A DNA stretch of 64,000 nt. Origin: Herbaspirillum sp. ASV7 (GTDB taxonomy: Bacteria; Pseudomonadota; Gammaproteobacteria; Burkholderiales; Burkholderiaceae_D). The position numbers were made by a program, and so were the translations under genes. Below, piece by piece: positions 39,153 to 47,882 of this stretch; within the stretch, counting starts at the first letter, position 1; every line of letters starts with the position of its first letter. The DNA is taken from assembly GCF_016429215.1 (NCBI RefSeq), contig NZ_JAELUH010000013.1, positions 1 through 64,000 on the forward strand, written 5' to 3'. The notes under the pieces are model-generated. The model saw only the letters and a program-made list of their open reading frames with translations. It ran no database searches and had not been told where the DNA came from.

Positions 39153-40057
39153 CCGGCCGCGCGCCAGGCATCGATGCCGCCGGTGAGCGGGCGCACCTTC
39201 TTGTAGCCGCGCGCCATCAGCTGGCGCGCCACCATGGCCGCCGAGGCCTCGTTGGGACAGGCGCAATAGACCACCACCTCATCCTCGATGGGGCCCTCGA
39301 AGACGAAGGTCTGGATCTCCTGGTTGGAGATCGTCACCGCGCCGGGAATGCGGCCATCCTGCTGCGACAGCGGCGAGCGCACATCGATGATGGTGGGCGC
39401 GTTGCCTTCTTCCAGCAGGGTATTCAATTCATCCACCGAGATGCGCGCCATCTCCAGCGACTTGCGGAAACGCCGGCGCTGCCACCACTTGTTGGCGATG
39501 AAGGCGGCCAGTGCCACGGCGATCATCATCATGCCGTAGTGCCCCAGTTGCGCCAGCACATTGAGCAGGTCATCCACGGCCGAGCTGAACAGCGAACCCA
39601 GGAAGATCCCCAGGCCCGCCCACAAGGCGCTGCCAGCCGCGTCCCACAGCAGGAAGCTGACCCGGCGCGTCCCCATGGTGCCAGACAGCGCACTGGCGAT
39701 CGAGGCAAAGCCCGGAATGAACTTGGCCAGCAACAGCGAGCGTGCACCCCAGCGCAGGTAGATCGATTCGGTCTGGCGCACGCAGGAGTCGGGCGAGAGC
39801 GAGATGCGGCACAGCCGCGACATGATCTGGCGCCCGTAGCGACGGCCCGCCAGGTACCACACGTAATCGGCCACCAGCGCCGCACACACCGCCAGCACCA
39901 GCAGCAGCGCCGGAGAATAGCGCCCGCCCTGCGCCAGCGCGCCGGTGATGATCAGGGTGGGATAGGCCGGCACCGGCGCGCCCAGCTGCTCCACCAGCAC
40001 GTTGACGAAGACGATGAGCAAACCATATTGCTCGATCAGGTGATACAGGGTTTCCAT
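39134..40057 (-). CDS. DedA-family membrane protein fused to a rhodanese domain
   Basis: The 307-residue protein has an N-terminal DedA/SNARE-associated domain (GAPVPAYPTLIITGALAQGG, ARSLLLAKFIPGFASIASAL) with several membrane helices, and a C-terminal cytoplasmic rhodanese domain from about residue 200 (TIIDVRSPLSQQDGRIPGAV, with active-site VVVYCACPNEASA). The cysteine loop is present, so the rhodanese may be active. DedA proteins are linked to membrane homeostasis and lipid or undecaprenyl-phosphate transport; the fused domain suggests a link to persulfide chemistry. This fusion is known in proteobacteria. Confidence 0.92.
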   Translation of the reverse strand: METLYHLIEQYGLLIVFVNVLVEQLGAPVPAYPTLIITGALAQGGRYSPALLLVLAVCAALVADYVWYLAGRRYGRQIMSRLCRISLSPDSCVRQTESIYLRWGARSLLLAKFIPGFASIASALSGTMGTRRVSFLLWDAAGSALWAGLGIFLGSLFSSAVDDLLNVLAQLGHYGMMMIAVALAAFIANKWWQRRRFRKSLEMARISVDELNTLLEEGNAPTIIDVRSPLSQQDGRIPGAVTISNQEIQTFVFEGPIEDEVVVYCACPNEASAAMVARQLMARGYKKVRPLTGGIDAWRAAGYAIDV

Positions 40058-40191
40058 GGCCAGGCCGCCTTGATGTCTTGCCGCAGGGAATGCGGTCTCT
40101 GCTCCGCCGTGGTGGCGGGTTGCAGGCTGACATTATAGGTTTGGCGGAGCTGGCGCGCTTGGACAAAACCGGCCCGACAGGCGGGCCCAAT

Positions 40192-40210
40192 AAAAAGCGC
40201 CCCGGCGCCC
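40192..40210 (-). terminator. Probable terminator after the MFS gene
   Basis: On the minus strand GGCGCC and GGCGCT form a short GC hairpin followed by TTTTTATT, 59 bases past the MFS stop. Confidence 0.5.
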
Positions 40211-40268
40211 GTCACAGCACGGGCCCGCAGGGCGCGAACGAGGAAGACCTCGGAGAAAATCGTCTGGA

Positions 40269-41621
40269 TCAGGCCGGCTGCTTGGCTACCTTGACCTCGC
40301 CGGCGGCCGGGCCGCCGCCATCCTGCACACTGGGACGGGTGCGCGCCAGGAACACCAGCACCGCCGCCAGCAGCGAGGCACCGGACAGGGCATACAGCCC
40401 GCCCTGGATGGAACCGGTCTTCTGCTCCAGGTAGCCGAAGGTGGCCGGTGCGAAGAAACCGCCCAGGTTGCCCAGCGAATTGATCAGCGCCAGCACGGCG
40501 GCAGCGATACGCGCATCGAGGTAGGCCTGGGGAATCGGCCAGAACAGCGAGGACGCCGCCTTGAAACCGATGCTGGCAAAGCACACCGCCACGAAGCCGA
40601 TCACCGGACCCGAGAAGGCCGACACCGCCATGCCGATGGCCGAGATCACCAGCGTGGTGGCGACCCAGAACTGCGGCTTCTTGAAGCGTGCCGCCAGCAC
40701 GGCGAAGAAGTACATCGCGGCAATGGCGACGATCCAGGGAATCGAGTTGAACAGGCCCACCTGGAAGTCATTGAAATGGCCCATCTTCTTGATGATGGTC
40801 GGCAGCCAGAAGGTGGCGCCATAGATGGTCAGCTGGATGGCGAAGTAGATAAAGCAGAACAGCACGATCTGCGGATCACGCAGCAGCGTCAGCGCCGACA
40901 CGTGCGCCGGACGGCTGGCGGCGCGCTGCTCCTGCTCGGCCGCGATCACGCTGGCCAGCGCCTCGCGTTGCTCCGCCGAGAGCCACTTGGCCTCACGCGG
41001 GCTGGAGTCCAGCAGACGCCACACCACCACGCAGAACAGCATCGATGCGCCCCCTTCGATGAGGAACATCCACTGCCAGCCATGCAGGCCCGCACCTTCG
41101 ATCATCAGCAAGGCGCCCGTCACCGGTCCCGACAGGATCGAGGCAATGGCCGAACCGGACAGGAAGATCGCCATTGCCCGGCCGCGCTCGTGGTTGGGCA
41201 GCCATTGCGTGAAGTAGTACACCACGCCCGGGAAGAAGCCGGCCTCGGTCACGCCTAGCAGGAAGCGCATGAAATAGAAGCTGGTCTCGTTATGCACGAA
41301 GGCCATGCAAGCCGCCACCAGGCCCCAGGTGAACATGATGCGGGTCAGCCAGGCGCGTGCGCCGAAGCGCTGCAGCAGCATGTTGGAGGGGACTTCGAAG
41401 ATGGCATAGCCCACGAAGAACAGGCCCGCGCCCAGCCCGAAGGCCGCCGCGCCGATACCCAGGTCGGTGGCCAGGTGGCTGCGCACGAAACCGATGTTGA
41501 CGCGGTCGATGTAATTGATGATGAACATCGCCACGAACAGCGGCAGGATGCGCCACTTGATCTTGCTCACTGCCGAGGTGAGCAGCAGGTCTGCCTTGGC
41601 AGATGCTTGGGAAGGATTCAC
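40269..41621 (-). CDS. MFS transporter, anion:cation symporter family (sugar-acid uptake)
   Basis: The 450-residue protein has the 12-helix ACS-family start (ILPLFVAMFIINYIDRVNIG) and the GVTEAGFFPGVVYYFTQWLP motif, as in glucarate, galactarate and tartrate transporters. The GTG start has GAGGAG upstream. It lies 243 bases downstream of gudD on the same strand and near the LacI gene, so D-glucarate or galactarate uptake is the best guess. Confidence 0.88.
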   Translation of the reverse strand: MNPSQASAKADLLLTSAVSKIKWRILPLFVAMFIINYIDRVNIGFVRSHLATDLGIGAAAFGLGAGLFFVGYAIFEVPSNMLLQRFGARAWLTRIMFTWGLVAACMAFVHNETSFYFMRFLLGVTEAGFFPGVVYYFTQWLPNHERGRAMAIFLSGSAIASILSGPVTGALLMIEGAGLHGWQWMFLIEGGASMLFCVVVWRLLDSSPREAKWLSAEQREALASVIAAEQEQRAASRPAHVSALTLLRDPQIVLFCFIYFAIQLTIYGATFWLPTIIKKMGHFNDFQVGLFNSIPWIVAIAAMYFFAVLAARFKKPQFWVATTLVISAIGMAVSAFSGPVIGFVAVCFASIGFKAASSLFWPIPQAYLDARIAAAVLALINSLGNLGGFFAPATFGYLEQKTGSIQGGLYALSGASLLAAVLVFLARTRPSVQDGGGPAAGEVKVAKQPA

Positions 41622-41864
41622 GAGTTGTCTCCTCTTCAGGACTCGTACAACGGGTTGATGGAAAACCGTGCAATTGGAAAGGCCGGTAGACCGCGCTCTT
41701 TTTTTGAGCCGCAGATAACGGAATCTGCCTGCTCCTCTTCTGCCTTACCTGCCACACCGTCCGTTCGGACTGAGTAGGCCCTTGGGCCGTATCGAAGGCG
41801 CAGCGGGGGCGCCATTACCCAGGACGAGCGGAGGTCAACAGGTTTCAGTACCTTATGCGCCCCT

Positions 41865-43235
41865 TTAACGCACCAGGCAGGGCTTCTTGTTATCGAACTT
41901 CCAGCCGGGGATCAGGTACTGCATGGCCACCGCATCATCACGCGCACCCAGGCCCATGTTGCGGTAGGTCTGGTGTGCTGCCTCAAGCTGCGCCATGTCC
42001 AGCTCCACACCCAGCCCCGGCTTGGCCGGCACCTTGACCTTGCCGCCCACGATCTGCAGCGGTTCGCGGGTCAGGCGCTGGCCGTCCTGCCAGATCCAGT
42101 GGGTATCGATGGCGGTGATCTTGCCCGGCGCGGCTGCGGCCACGTGGGTGAACATCGCCAGCGAGATATCGAAGTGGTTGTTGGAGTGCGAACCCCAGGT
42201 CAGGCCCCAGTCCTTGCACATCTGCGCCACCCGCACCGAACCCTGCATGGTCCAGAAGTGTGGGTCGGCCAGCGGGATGTCGACCGACTGCAGCGAGATC
42301 GCATGACCCATCTGGCGCCAGTCGGTGGCCACCATGTTGGTCGCGGTCTGCAGGCCGGTGGCGCGGCGGAACTCGGCCATCACCTCGCGGCCCGAATAAC
42401 CGTCCTCGGCGCCGCAGGGATCTTCGGCATAGGCCAGCACGTCATGCTGGTCGCGGCACAGGCGGATGGCATCCTTGAGCAGCCAGCCACCGTTGGGGTC
42501 CAGCGTGATGCGCGCCTGCGGGAAGCGCTCGGCCAGCGCGGTGACGGCGGCGATTTCTTCCTCGCCGCGCATGACGCCGCCCTTGAGCTTGAAGTCATTG
42601 AAGCCATAGCGGGCATAGGCTGCTTCCGCCAGGCGCACCACCGCTTCCGGGGTCAGTGCCGCCTCGTGACGCAGGCGCAGCCAGTCGTCGCCCTCACCCT
42701 GGGCCGACTGGTAAGGCAGATCGGTCTTGTTGCGGTCGCCCACGTAGAACAGGTAGCCCAGCATCTCCACCTCGTCACGCTGCTGACCCTCGCCCAGCAG
42801 CGCCGCCACCGGCACCTCCAGGAACTTGCCCAGCAAGTCCAGCAGCGCCGCTTCCAGCGCGGTGACGGCGTGGATGGCGATGCGCAGGTCGAAGGTCTGC
42901 AAGCCGCGACCGCCGACATCGCGATCGGCAAAGGCAGCGCGCGCCCGGTTCAGGATGCCTTGGTAGTTGCCGATGGACTGGTCCACCAGCAGCGTGCGCG
43001 CATCTTCCAGCGTCTGGCGGATGCCCTCGCCGCCCGGCACCTCGCCCACGCCGGTGTTGCCGGCGCTGTCGGTGAGGATGACGATGTTGCGCGTGAAGTA
43101 GGGGCCGTGGGCGCCCGACAGGTTCAGCAACATGCTGTCATGCCCTGCCACCGGAATCACGCGCACGTCGGTGATGCGGGGCGCGCCCTGGGCGAGGTTG
43201 GACGGGGATGCAACGGAGGATGCGGTGGCACTCAT
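41865..43235 (-). CDS. gudD: Glucarate dehydratase
   Basis: The 456-residue enolase-superfamily enzyme has GudD features in order: [17 protein letters not shown] (catalytic lysines), LDPNGGW and YAEDPCG (metal ligands), [11 protein letters not shown] and [12 protein letters not shown] (catalytic histidine). It dehydrates D-glucarate to 5-keto-4-deoxyglucarate. The start at MSATASS is chosen for length; the frame is open further upstream into the operator region, which would encode nothing family-like. Two operator copies lie 110-154 bases upstream. Confidence 0.94.
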   Translation of the reverse strand: MSATASSVASPSNLAQGAPRITDVRVIPVAGHDSMLLNLSGAHGPYFTRNIVILTDSAGNTGVGEVPGGEGIRQTLEDARTLLVDQSIGNYQGILNRARAAFADRDVGGRGLQTFDLRIAIHAVTALEAALLDLLGKFLEVPVAALLGEGQQRDEVEMLGYLFYVGDRNKTDLPYQSAQGEGDDWLRLRHEAALTPEAVVRLAEAAYARYGFNDFKLKGGVMRGEEEIAAVTALAERFPQARITLDPNGGWLLKDAIRLCRDQHDVLAYAEDPCGAEDGYSGREVMAEFRRATGLQTATNMVATDWRQMGHAISLQSVDIPLADPHFWTMQGSVRVAQMCKDWGLTWGSHSNNHFDISLAMFTHVAAAAPGKITAIDTHWIWQDGQRLTREPLQIVGGKVKVPAKPGLGVELDMAQLEAAHQTYRNMGLGARDDAVAMQYLIPGWKFDNKKPCLVR

Positions 43236-43341
43236 GGCTCTGCTCTCTTTCACGCCAGCGATGGCGGGTCTCGGGGTTGTCGGGGTGCGGGTGATTTCTG
43301 GGGAGGCCGCCAATGGCCGAAGCAGCCTCTCTCGCCAGCTC

Positions 43342-43393
43342 ATTTGGTAGCGGTACCAAATTTCAACGAAATGCATGGTAGCGGTACCAAATT
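43342..43393. promoter_or_regulatory. Tandem LacI-type operators upstream of gudD
   Basis: The 14-base core TGGTAGCGGTACCA occurs twice, at 43345-43358 and 43376-43389, 31 bases apart (about three helical turns). The first copy extends to ATTTGGTA-GCGG-TACCAAAT. A third, 12-of-14 match lies at the LacI gene start. Confidence 0.85.
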
Positions 43394-43457
43394 TTGATGT
43401 CAACCAGAATTTTTGTCTTGCATCAGAAGCAATAAAAAGGCAAAGGAAAGAAGCGGA

Positions 43458-44564
43458 TCAGGCGCTTTCGCGCTGGATGATGGTGAAGCCCACATCGACG
43501 ATGCGCTCGGCCACCTCGATGCCGGCAGCGCGGTCGATGATGAAGCGCGCCGCGCGCTGGCCGATGCCGGTACCATCGATGCGCACGGTAGTCAGCTTGG
43601 GCTGCAGGTCGCGCGAGAACTCCAGGTCACCGAAGCCCACCACCGCCAGCTGCCCGGGAATGCTGATGCCCCTGCTTTGCGCCTCGATCATCACGCCCAG
43701 CGCCAGCAGGTCGGAGCTGCAGAAGACAGCGTCGATATCGGGCTGACGCTGCAGCAGGTCGGCCAGGCCGTTGCGACCCTGGCCCAGCGTGGTCGGCGCC
43801 ACCACGTGATGCATGGGGATGGGCGCATCGCCGGCATGCATGCCCAGCGCCTGCGCCTGCTGGGCGAAGGCATTCATGCGGCGCTGGCTGCGCTCGTCGC
43901 GCCCGCCCACCACCGCCACCTGGCGCCGGCCGATACCATGCAGGTAGCGCGCCACCTCGCGACCGATCTGCTCGTGCGAAAACCCGACCAGCATGTCGAT
44001 GGGCGTAGGCGTCAGATCCCAGGTCTCGACCACCGGGATGCCGCTGGCCAGCAGACGCTTCCTGGCCTCGGCCGAGCGCATGATGCCGGTCAGCACCACG
44101 CCATCGGGACGACGGCCGATGATGGCTTCGAGCAGCGCATCCTCACGCGAATTCTCATAGCCGGTCTGGCCCAGCATCACTTGGTAACCGGCAGCGGCCA
44201 GGGTCTCGGTGAGGGTATGGACGATTTCCTGGAACACCGGCCCGATCACGGTCGGCACCACCACCGCCACCAGCCGGCTCTTGTTGGAAGCCAGGCCACC
44301 GGCCAGCAGGTTGGGCACGTAACCGGTCTTCTCCACCGCCTCGCGCACCTTCTGCAAGACCTTGGGCGACACCGCCGAGGGCGTATTCAAGGCACGCGAC
44401 GCGGTGATCGGCGCCACGCCGGCCAGTTGCGCCACATCGCGCAGGGTGATGCCACCGGCACTCTTGCGACTGCCGCGACGACGTGGTTCGGCAGCCTCCC
44501 CATCGCACTCGCTGCGCTGGGGATCGGGAAGGAAATCGGGGGATGTGGTGCGTTTCTCGGACAT
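43458..44564 (-). CDS. LacI-family repressor of the glucarate module
   Basis: The 368-residue protein has a 35-residue polar N-terminal extension, then a LacI headpiece (ITLRDVAQLAGVAPITASRA, LNTPSAVSPKVL) and a periplasmic-binding-like effector domain (SRLVAVVVPTVIGPVFQEIV). It is close to the GntR group of LacI regulators. It lies upstream of gudD and the transporter in the same direction; the matching operators at its own start and at gudD argue that it controls both. Confidence 0.94.
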   Translation of the reverse strand: MSEKRTTSPDFLPDPQRSECDGEAAEPRRRGSRKSAGGITLRDVAQLAGVAPITASRALNTPSAVSPKVLQKVREAVEKTGYVPNLLAGGLASNKSRLVAVVVPTVIGPVFQEIVHTLTETLAAAGYQVMLGQTGYENSREDALLEAIIGRRPDGVVLTGIMRSAEARKRLLASGIPVVETWDLTPTPIDMLVGFSHEQIGREVARYLHGIGRRQVAVVGGRDERSQRRMNAFAQQAQALGMHAGDAPIPMHHVVAPTTLGQGRNGLADLLQRQPDIDAVFCSSDLLALGVMIEAQSRGISIPGQLAVVGFGDLEFSRDLQPKLTTVRIDGTGIGQRAARFIIDRAAGIEVAERIVDVGFTIIQRESA

Positions 44565-44586
44565 GCGCGCATTCTAGCATCGGGGT

Positions 44587-44600
44587 TGGTAGCGTTATCA
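44587..44600. promoter_or_regulatory. Third, weaker LacI-type operator (autoregulatory)
   Basis: TGGTAGCGTTATCA matches the gudD operator core at 12 of 14 positions and lies 22 bases ahead of the LacI start codon. Confidence 0.6.
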
Positions 44601-44639
44601 GCAAAAACGCCTCCACCTGACAGCGAAGCGGGCTCCTCC

Positions 44640-45689
44640 TCAGCGCGCCAGACGCAGTTCTTCCACCAGCGTATCCACCAGCTGCGCCGCCGGCATGGGC
44701 CGTCCCATGGCCACGCCCTGCCCCGCCCACAAGGACATGAACTCGGACCGTCCAGCCCGTGTGGCCGCCTGGCGCAATTCGGTGGTCAGCGCGTTCTGCA
44801 CCGGATAGGCCGGCAGCACCTGCTCATAGGGGCGCATGTGCTCCATGAATTCATTGACGATGCCACGGGCCCAACGACCACTGAAGCTCCTGGTCAGGCG
44901 CGTGCCGTCGTCATGGGCAGCGGCCAGCGCCGCGCGCCAGGCCGGCGCGATACCCGACTCGGGACAGCAAAGAAAAGCCGTGCCCATCTGCGCCGCCTGC
45001 GCTCCCAGCAACATTGCGGCCGCAATGCCACGACCGCTCATCAGGCCGCCGGCCGCGATCACCGGCACCTTGACCGCATGCGTCACCTGCGGCACCAGCG
45101 CCATGAGGCCGATACAGGATTGCTCGAAATCCCCCAGGAAGGTCGCGCGATGTCCACCCGCCTCGGCGCCGAGGGCGCAGATGAAATCGGCGCCAGCCTC
45201 CTCCCAGGCACGCGCCTCGGCCACGGTGGTGGCCGTGCCGATGACCTGGATATCCTTCTTGCGGAATTGCCGCACCACCTGTGCATCGAGCAGTCCGAAG
45301 GTAAAGCTGGCCACCGGAGGTGCTGCCTCCAGCAAGGCCGCGATCTGGTCCCGGCAGTTTTCGGAGAAGCGCAGCGGTGTCTGTGCCGGTGGCAGACCCA
45401 GTTCCTCGCGTATCGGCTGCAGCAAGGCCTGCGCCTGCTCCAGCGCGGGCGGCGTCTGCAGCTCCGGCAGCAGGAACAGGTTCATGTTGAAGGGCTTGTC
45501 GGTCAACCCGCGCAGTTGGGCGGCTGTCTCCAGAATGGCCGAGGGTGCCAGCAAGGCCGCCGCACACGAACCCAGGCCACCGGCATTGCTCACGGCCGCC
45601 GCCAGCGCCGGCGGCGAAGCGCCATTCATCGGCCCCTGCACGATGGGATGGGCGATCCCCACGGCGGACTGGAACTGGGTTGTCTGCAT
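44640..45689 (-). CDS. Nitronate monooxygenase (2-nitropropane dioxygenase family)
   Basis: The 349-residue FMN-dependent TIM barrel has the N-terminal PIVQGPMNGASPPALAAAVS, the phosphate-binding VIAAGGLMSGRGIAAAMLLG and the central AGADFICALGAEAGGHRATF, with the histidine expected for nitronate oxidation. AAGGAG precedes the ATG. It detoxifies propionate-3-nitronate-like compounds. It is not clearly linked to the glucarate genes. Confidence 0.9.
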   Translation of the reverse strand: MQTTQFQSAVGIAHPIVQGPMNGASPPALAAAVSNAGGLGSCAAALLAPSAILETAAQLRGLTDKPFNMNLFLLPELQTPPALEQAQALLQPIREELGLPPAQTPLRFSENCRDQIAALLEAAPPVASFTFGLLDAQVVRQFRKKDIQVIGTATTVAEARAWEEAGADFICALGAEAGGHRATFLGDFEQSCIGLMALVPQVTHAVKVPVIAAGGLMSGRGIAAAMLLGAQAAQMGTAFLCCPESGIAPAWRAALAAAHDDGTRLTRSFSGRWARGIVNEFMEHMRPYEQVLPAYPVQNALTTELRQAATRAGRSEFMSLWAGQGVAMGRPMPAAQLVDTLVEELRLAR

Positions 45690-45845
45690 CGTCGCTCCTT
45701 CATTGAGAAACCGGGTGGGACAGATTCTAACCAATGGCAGGGCATGGGGCGTCAGGAGTGCGCAGGTCAGGATTTGTCACCGATGTAAAGTCAGCTTTGC
45801 TAACAAATTTCTCGCTACAGTCGATGCCATCGAGGCAGGCCGACG

Positions 45846-46367
45846 ATGCGATTGCCTGCCTCGTCGAAGCTGCAGTGCGTTCCCTCCATCAACGACTGCA
45901 AGCACGCCATGCCTACCATGAAGACCGCCGGCACCGCCTGCATCACTACCCTGTACGTGGGCGCTACTCTGCCCGTGCAGGGTGCGCGCACTATCATGAC
46001 CGGCAATTTCAAATCGGGAATCGTCTATGCGACGGGGCCCCTGTCGCTGGCCCTGTTCAGCCCTGGATACAAGGATTATGCCAAGGGCTCCTTCGGCGGC
46101 GGTAAAGTGCCCAGGATCACCGCCCTGGCGTATCGCTGGACGCCCTACGCCAACGGTCGACTCATCGAGAATATGGAGGTGTGCTTTCGCTCCTGGCGGC
46201 AAGTCATTTTCAGCAAGTGCGTAGACGTCACCGACAGGAGATCCGATGTCATCAAGGATTTCAATCAGGTCGACTTCAAATACGGATATCCTCCGATATT
46301 TTCCGCCAGGACGGCACTGAATGTCGATTTGCCAGCTCCGACAGGGCCTTCGACGAGATGCAGTTGA
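45846..46367 (+). pseudogene. Unrecognised gene, probably 3'-truncated
   Basis: The frame has protein-like composition from about 45909 to 46280 (for example ITTLYVGATLPVQG, LALFSPGYKDYAKGSFGGGK, ITALAYRWTPYANG). I do not recognise a family. From about 46283 to its stop it runs antisense through the start of a P-loop kinase remnant on the other strand, so its natural C-terminus seems lost at a recombination joint. A GAGG site lies before the ATG at 45846; starts at 45909 or 45918 are also possible. Confidence 0.4.
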
Positions 46368-46387
46368 TTCATTTCGTGAGTTTTCAT
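46265..46387 (-). pseudogene. N-terminal remnant of a P-loop kinase-like gene (copy 1)
   Basis: On the minus strand the codons read MNQLHLVEGPVGAGKSTFSA then VLAENIGG, a clear Walker A start like zeta-toxin/AAA_33 kinases. Homology to the second copy at 49367-49747 (PVAGSVGAGKCTSSAVLVEN) stops after ENIGG, and a stop codon follows seven codons later. About 130 residues are missing. The remnant overlaps the unrecognised plus-strand gene, marking a deletion or recombination joint near 46282. Confidence 0.65.
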
Positions 46388-46743
46388 TGACGGGATACGC
46401 CTTGTATGCGGACAGTTGGATATCTGGAATTGGCGGTGGTTTCAACCGATTACAGCTACCCGCAACAGCTTACCGCTCTAGACAAGAGGAATAAGCGACT
46501 GTGGATCAGGGATGGTAACGTCCGCACCACTTAGAGAGTAAAACTCAAGTTGGGACAAAACACCTGCTTTCCGAAACAGTGCTATGCCGACGACATTTCG
46601 TTTCGAATCAGTACCCTGGAAAGAGAGCAGTTCTTGCTCTTGATCACCTTTCAGGTGCGCCTGAAAGAAGATCGTCGGGCAGTTTCCGCAACCGCAACGA
46701 CCGACGACAAGTAGTCTCGGCAACTGCTGTTTAAAACTTTCAC

Positions 46744-46746
46744 TTA
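46744..46746. repeat. Target-site duplication, left copy
   Basis: TTA flanks the left IS end; the right copy is 47659-47661. A three-base duplication fits the IS427 group of IS5. Confidence 0.75.
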
Positions 46747-46832
46747 GAGACTGTTGCAAAATTAAATTTCGGGGCTGTTAACTTCCCCGACTTGATGTTA
46801 ACTTCCTGTCTTGTTTTTCCTGACGGGATGCG

Positions 46833-47387
46833 ATGCCTAAAGAACTTGTCGACGATGAATTGTGGTCACTCATCGAACCACTTCTGCCCGTGCGAAAGCC
46901 TCGTAATCGCCAGTATGCAGGTCGCAAGCCAATACCCGACCGTGCGGTGCTCACTGGCATAGTGTTCGTTTTGCGCTCGGGTATCGCGTGGAACTTACTA
47001 CCCCAGGAAATGGGTTGCGGCTCGGGCACAGCCTGTTGGCGACGACTTGACGCTTGGCAGAAAGCGGGCGTGTGGCAACGCATACACGAGACGCTCCTGG
47101 CGGAACTACGTCGACGTGGTGAAGTAGATTTGACGCGTGCTCTCGTCGATAGCTCGTCGATTCGGGCCATGCTGGCGGAAAAAAACAGGCCCGAATCCCA
47201 CGGACCGGCGCAAGCTTGGCAGCAAGCATCATCTCATCGTCGACGCGCAAGGCATCCCGCTCGCGGTCATCCTGACCGGCGCGAATCGCCACGACATTAC
47301 CCAGCTCGACCCACTTGTCGAGGCCATTCCACCTATACGAGGAAAGCGCGGACGCCCTCTGCACAAACCGAAAATCGTTCAAGGTGA
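46833..47387 (+). CDS. IS5-family transposase, first frame
   Basis: This frame holds the DUF4096-like N-terminal domain (ELVDDELWSLIEPLLPVRKP, then ADRAV-like PDRAVLTGIVFVLRSGIAW) and the first catalytic aspartate in ALVDSSSIRA. Homology ends at the A7 run (47179-47185), after which the frame is read through meaninglessly. The rest of the transposase is in the next frame. Confidence 0.85.
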   Translation: MPKELVDDELWSLIEPLLPVRKPRNRQYAGRKPIPDRAVLTGIVFVLRSGIAWNLLPQEMGCGSGTACWRRLDAWQKAGVWQRIHETLLAELRRRGEVDLTRALVDSSSIRAMLAEKNRPESHGPAQAWQQASSHRRRARHPARGHPDRRESPRHYPARPTCRGHSTYTRKARTPSAQTENRSR

Positions 47388-47643
47388 CCGAGGCTACAGT
47401 TCTGAGCAACACCGTCAGCGCCTGCGAGCACGTGGCATCAAGCCGATGCTCGCAAAAATCGGCGCGCACCATGGCAGCGGGCTTGGTAAAACCCGTTGGC
47501 CGGTCGAACGCTCGATTGCTTGGCTGCACTCGTTTCGGCGCCTGAAGATTCGTTACGAACGCTATGCTCATATCCACGAAGCCTTCCTGTCATTGGCTTG
47601 CGCCTTGATTTGCTGGACACGGTTAAAACAACTTTTAAAATAA
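47137..47643 (+). CDS. IS5-family transposase, second frame (DDE domain)
   Basis: From about 47180 this frame continues the transposase: KTGPNPTDRRKLGSKHHLIV, the second aspartate in IVQGDRGYSSEQHR and the glutamate in WPVERSIAWLHSFRRLKIRY. It is shifted +1 relative to the first frame; adding one A to the A7 run would fuse them into a single protein. The first part of this frame (47137-47178) is not homologous. Either slippage on the A-run makes the full enzyme or a one-base loss inactivated it. Confidence 0.85.
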   Translation: MLSSIARRFGPCWRKKTGPNPTDRRKLGSKHHLIVDAQGIPLAVILTGANRHDITQLDPLVEAIPPIRGKRGRPLHKPKIVQGDRGYSSEQHRQRLRARGIKPMLAKIGAHHGSGLGKTRWPVERSIAWLHSFRRLKIRYERYAHIHEAFLSLACALICWTRLKQLLK

Positions 47644-47882
47644 TTTCGCAACAGCCTCTTAGTCCATTTACTAACCGTTCCGTGATCGCATATTCATCGC
47701 TGGTCAGCGACCGCGGCTCTATACCTAGAAAGTATGGAAAATCGGTAACCATGTTGTGTTAGCGTGCTTTTATTCGTACTGACATGTGAGCTTCATGAGA
47801 CCAACCTTGTCTGCCGCTGGCCGGGAGTAGAGCACAAAATCGGCGCTCCAAGAGCACCCCAAACCGCTCATCGGGTTGAGGC

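Larger units (their letters stand above)
46747..47658. mobile_element. IS5-family insertion sequence (IS427-like), 912 bp
   Basis: The ends are inverted repeats: GAGACTGTTGCAAAATTA on the left and, read inward from the right, GAGGCTGTTGCGAAATTA (16 of 18 match). A TTA duplication flanks the element. It carries a DDE transposase split over two frames. Insertion broke a small hypothetical gene. The single mismatches between ends suggest it is not very recent, but the target gene is otherwise undamaged. Confidence 0.93.
46478..47752 (-). pseudogene. Small conserved hypothetical gene interrupted by the IS element
   Basis: The 5' part (47752 to 47659) encodes MVTDFPYFLGIEPRSLTSDE then YAITERLVNGL. 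The 3' part (46746 to 46478) encodes SESFKQQLPRLLVVGRCGCG then NCPTIFFQ and ends SLIPLV. Removing 46747-47658 and one copy of the TTA duplication joins the two halves in frame into one protein of about 120 residues. A CGCGNC cluster is the only clear motif. Function unknown. Confidence 0.8.

Noticed and set aside
43413..45788. A 791-codon open frame on the plus strand across the LacI and nitronate monooxygenase genes
   Set aside because: It is antisense to two well-supported genes and has the His/Gln/Arg-rich composition typical of antisense frames in GC-rich DNA.
45777..46445. A 222-codon minus-strand frame through the damaged region
   Set aside because: It passes through the kinase remnant in the wrong frame and has shadow composition.
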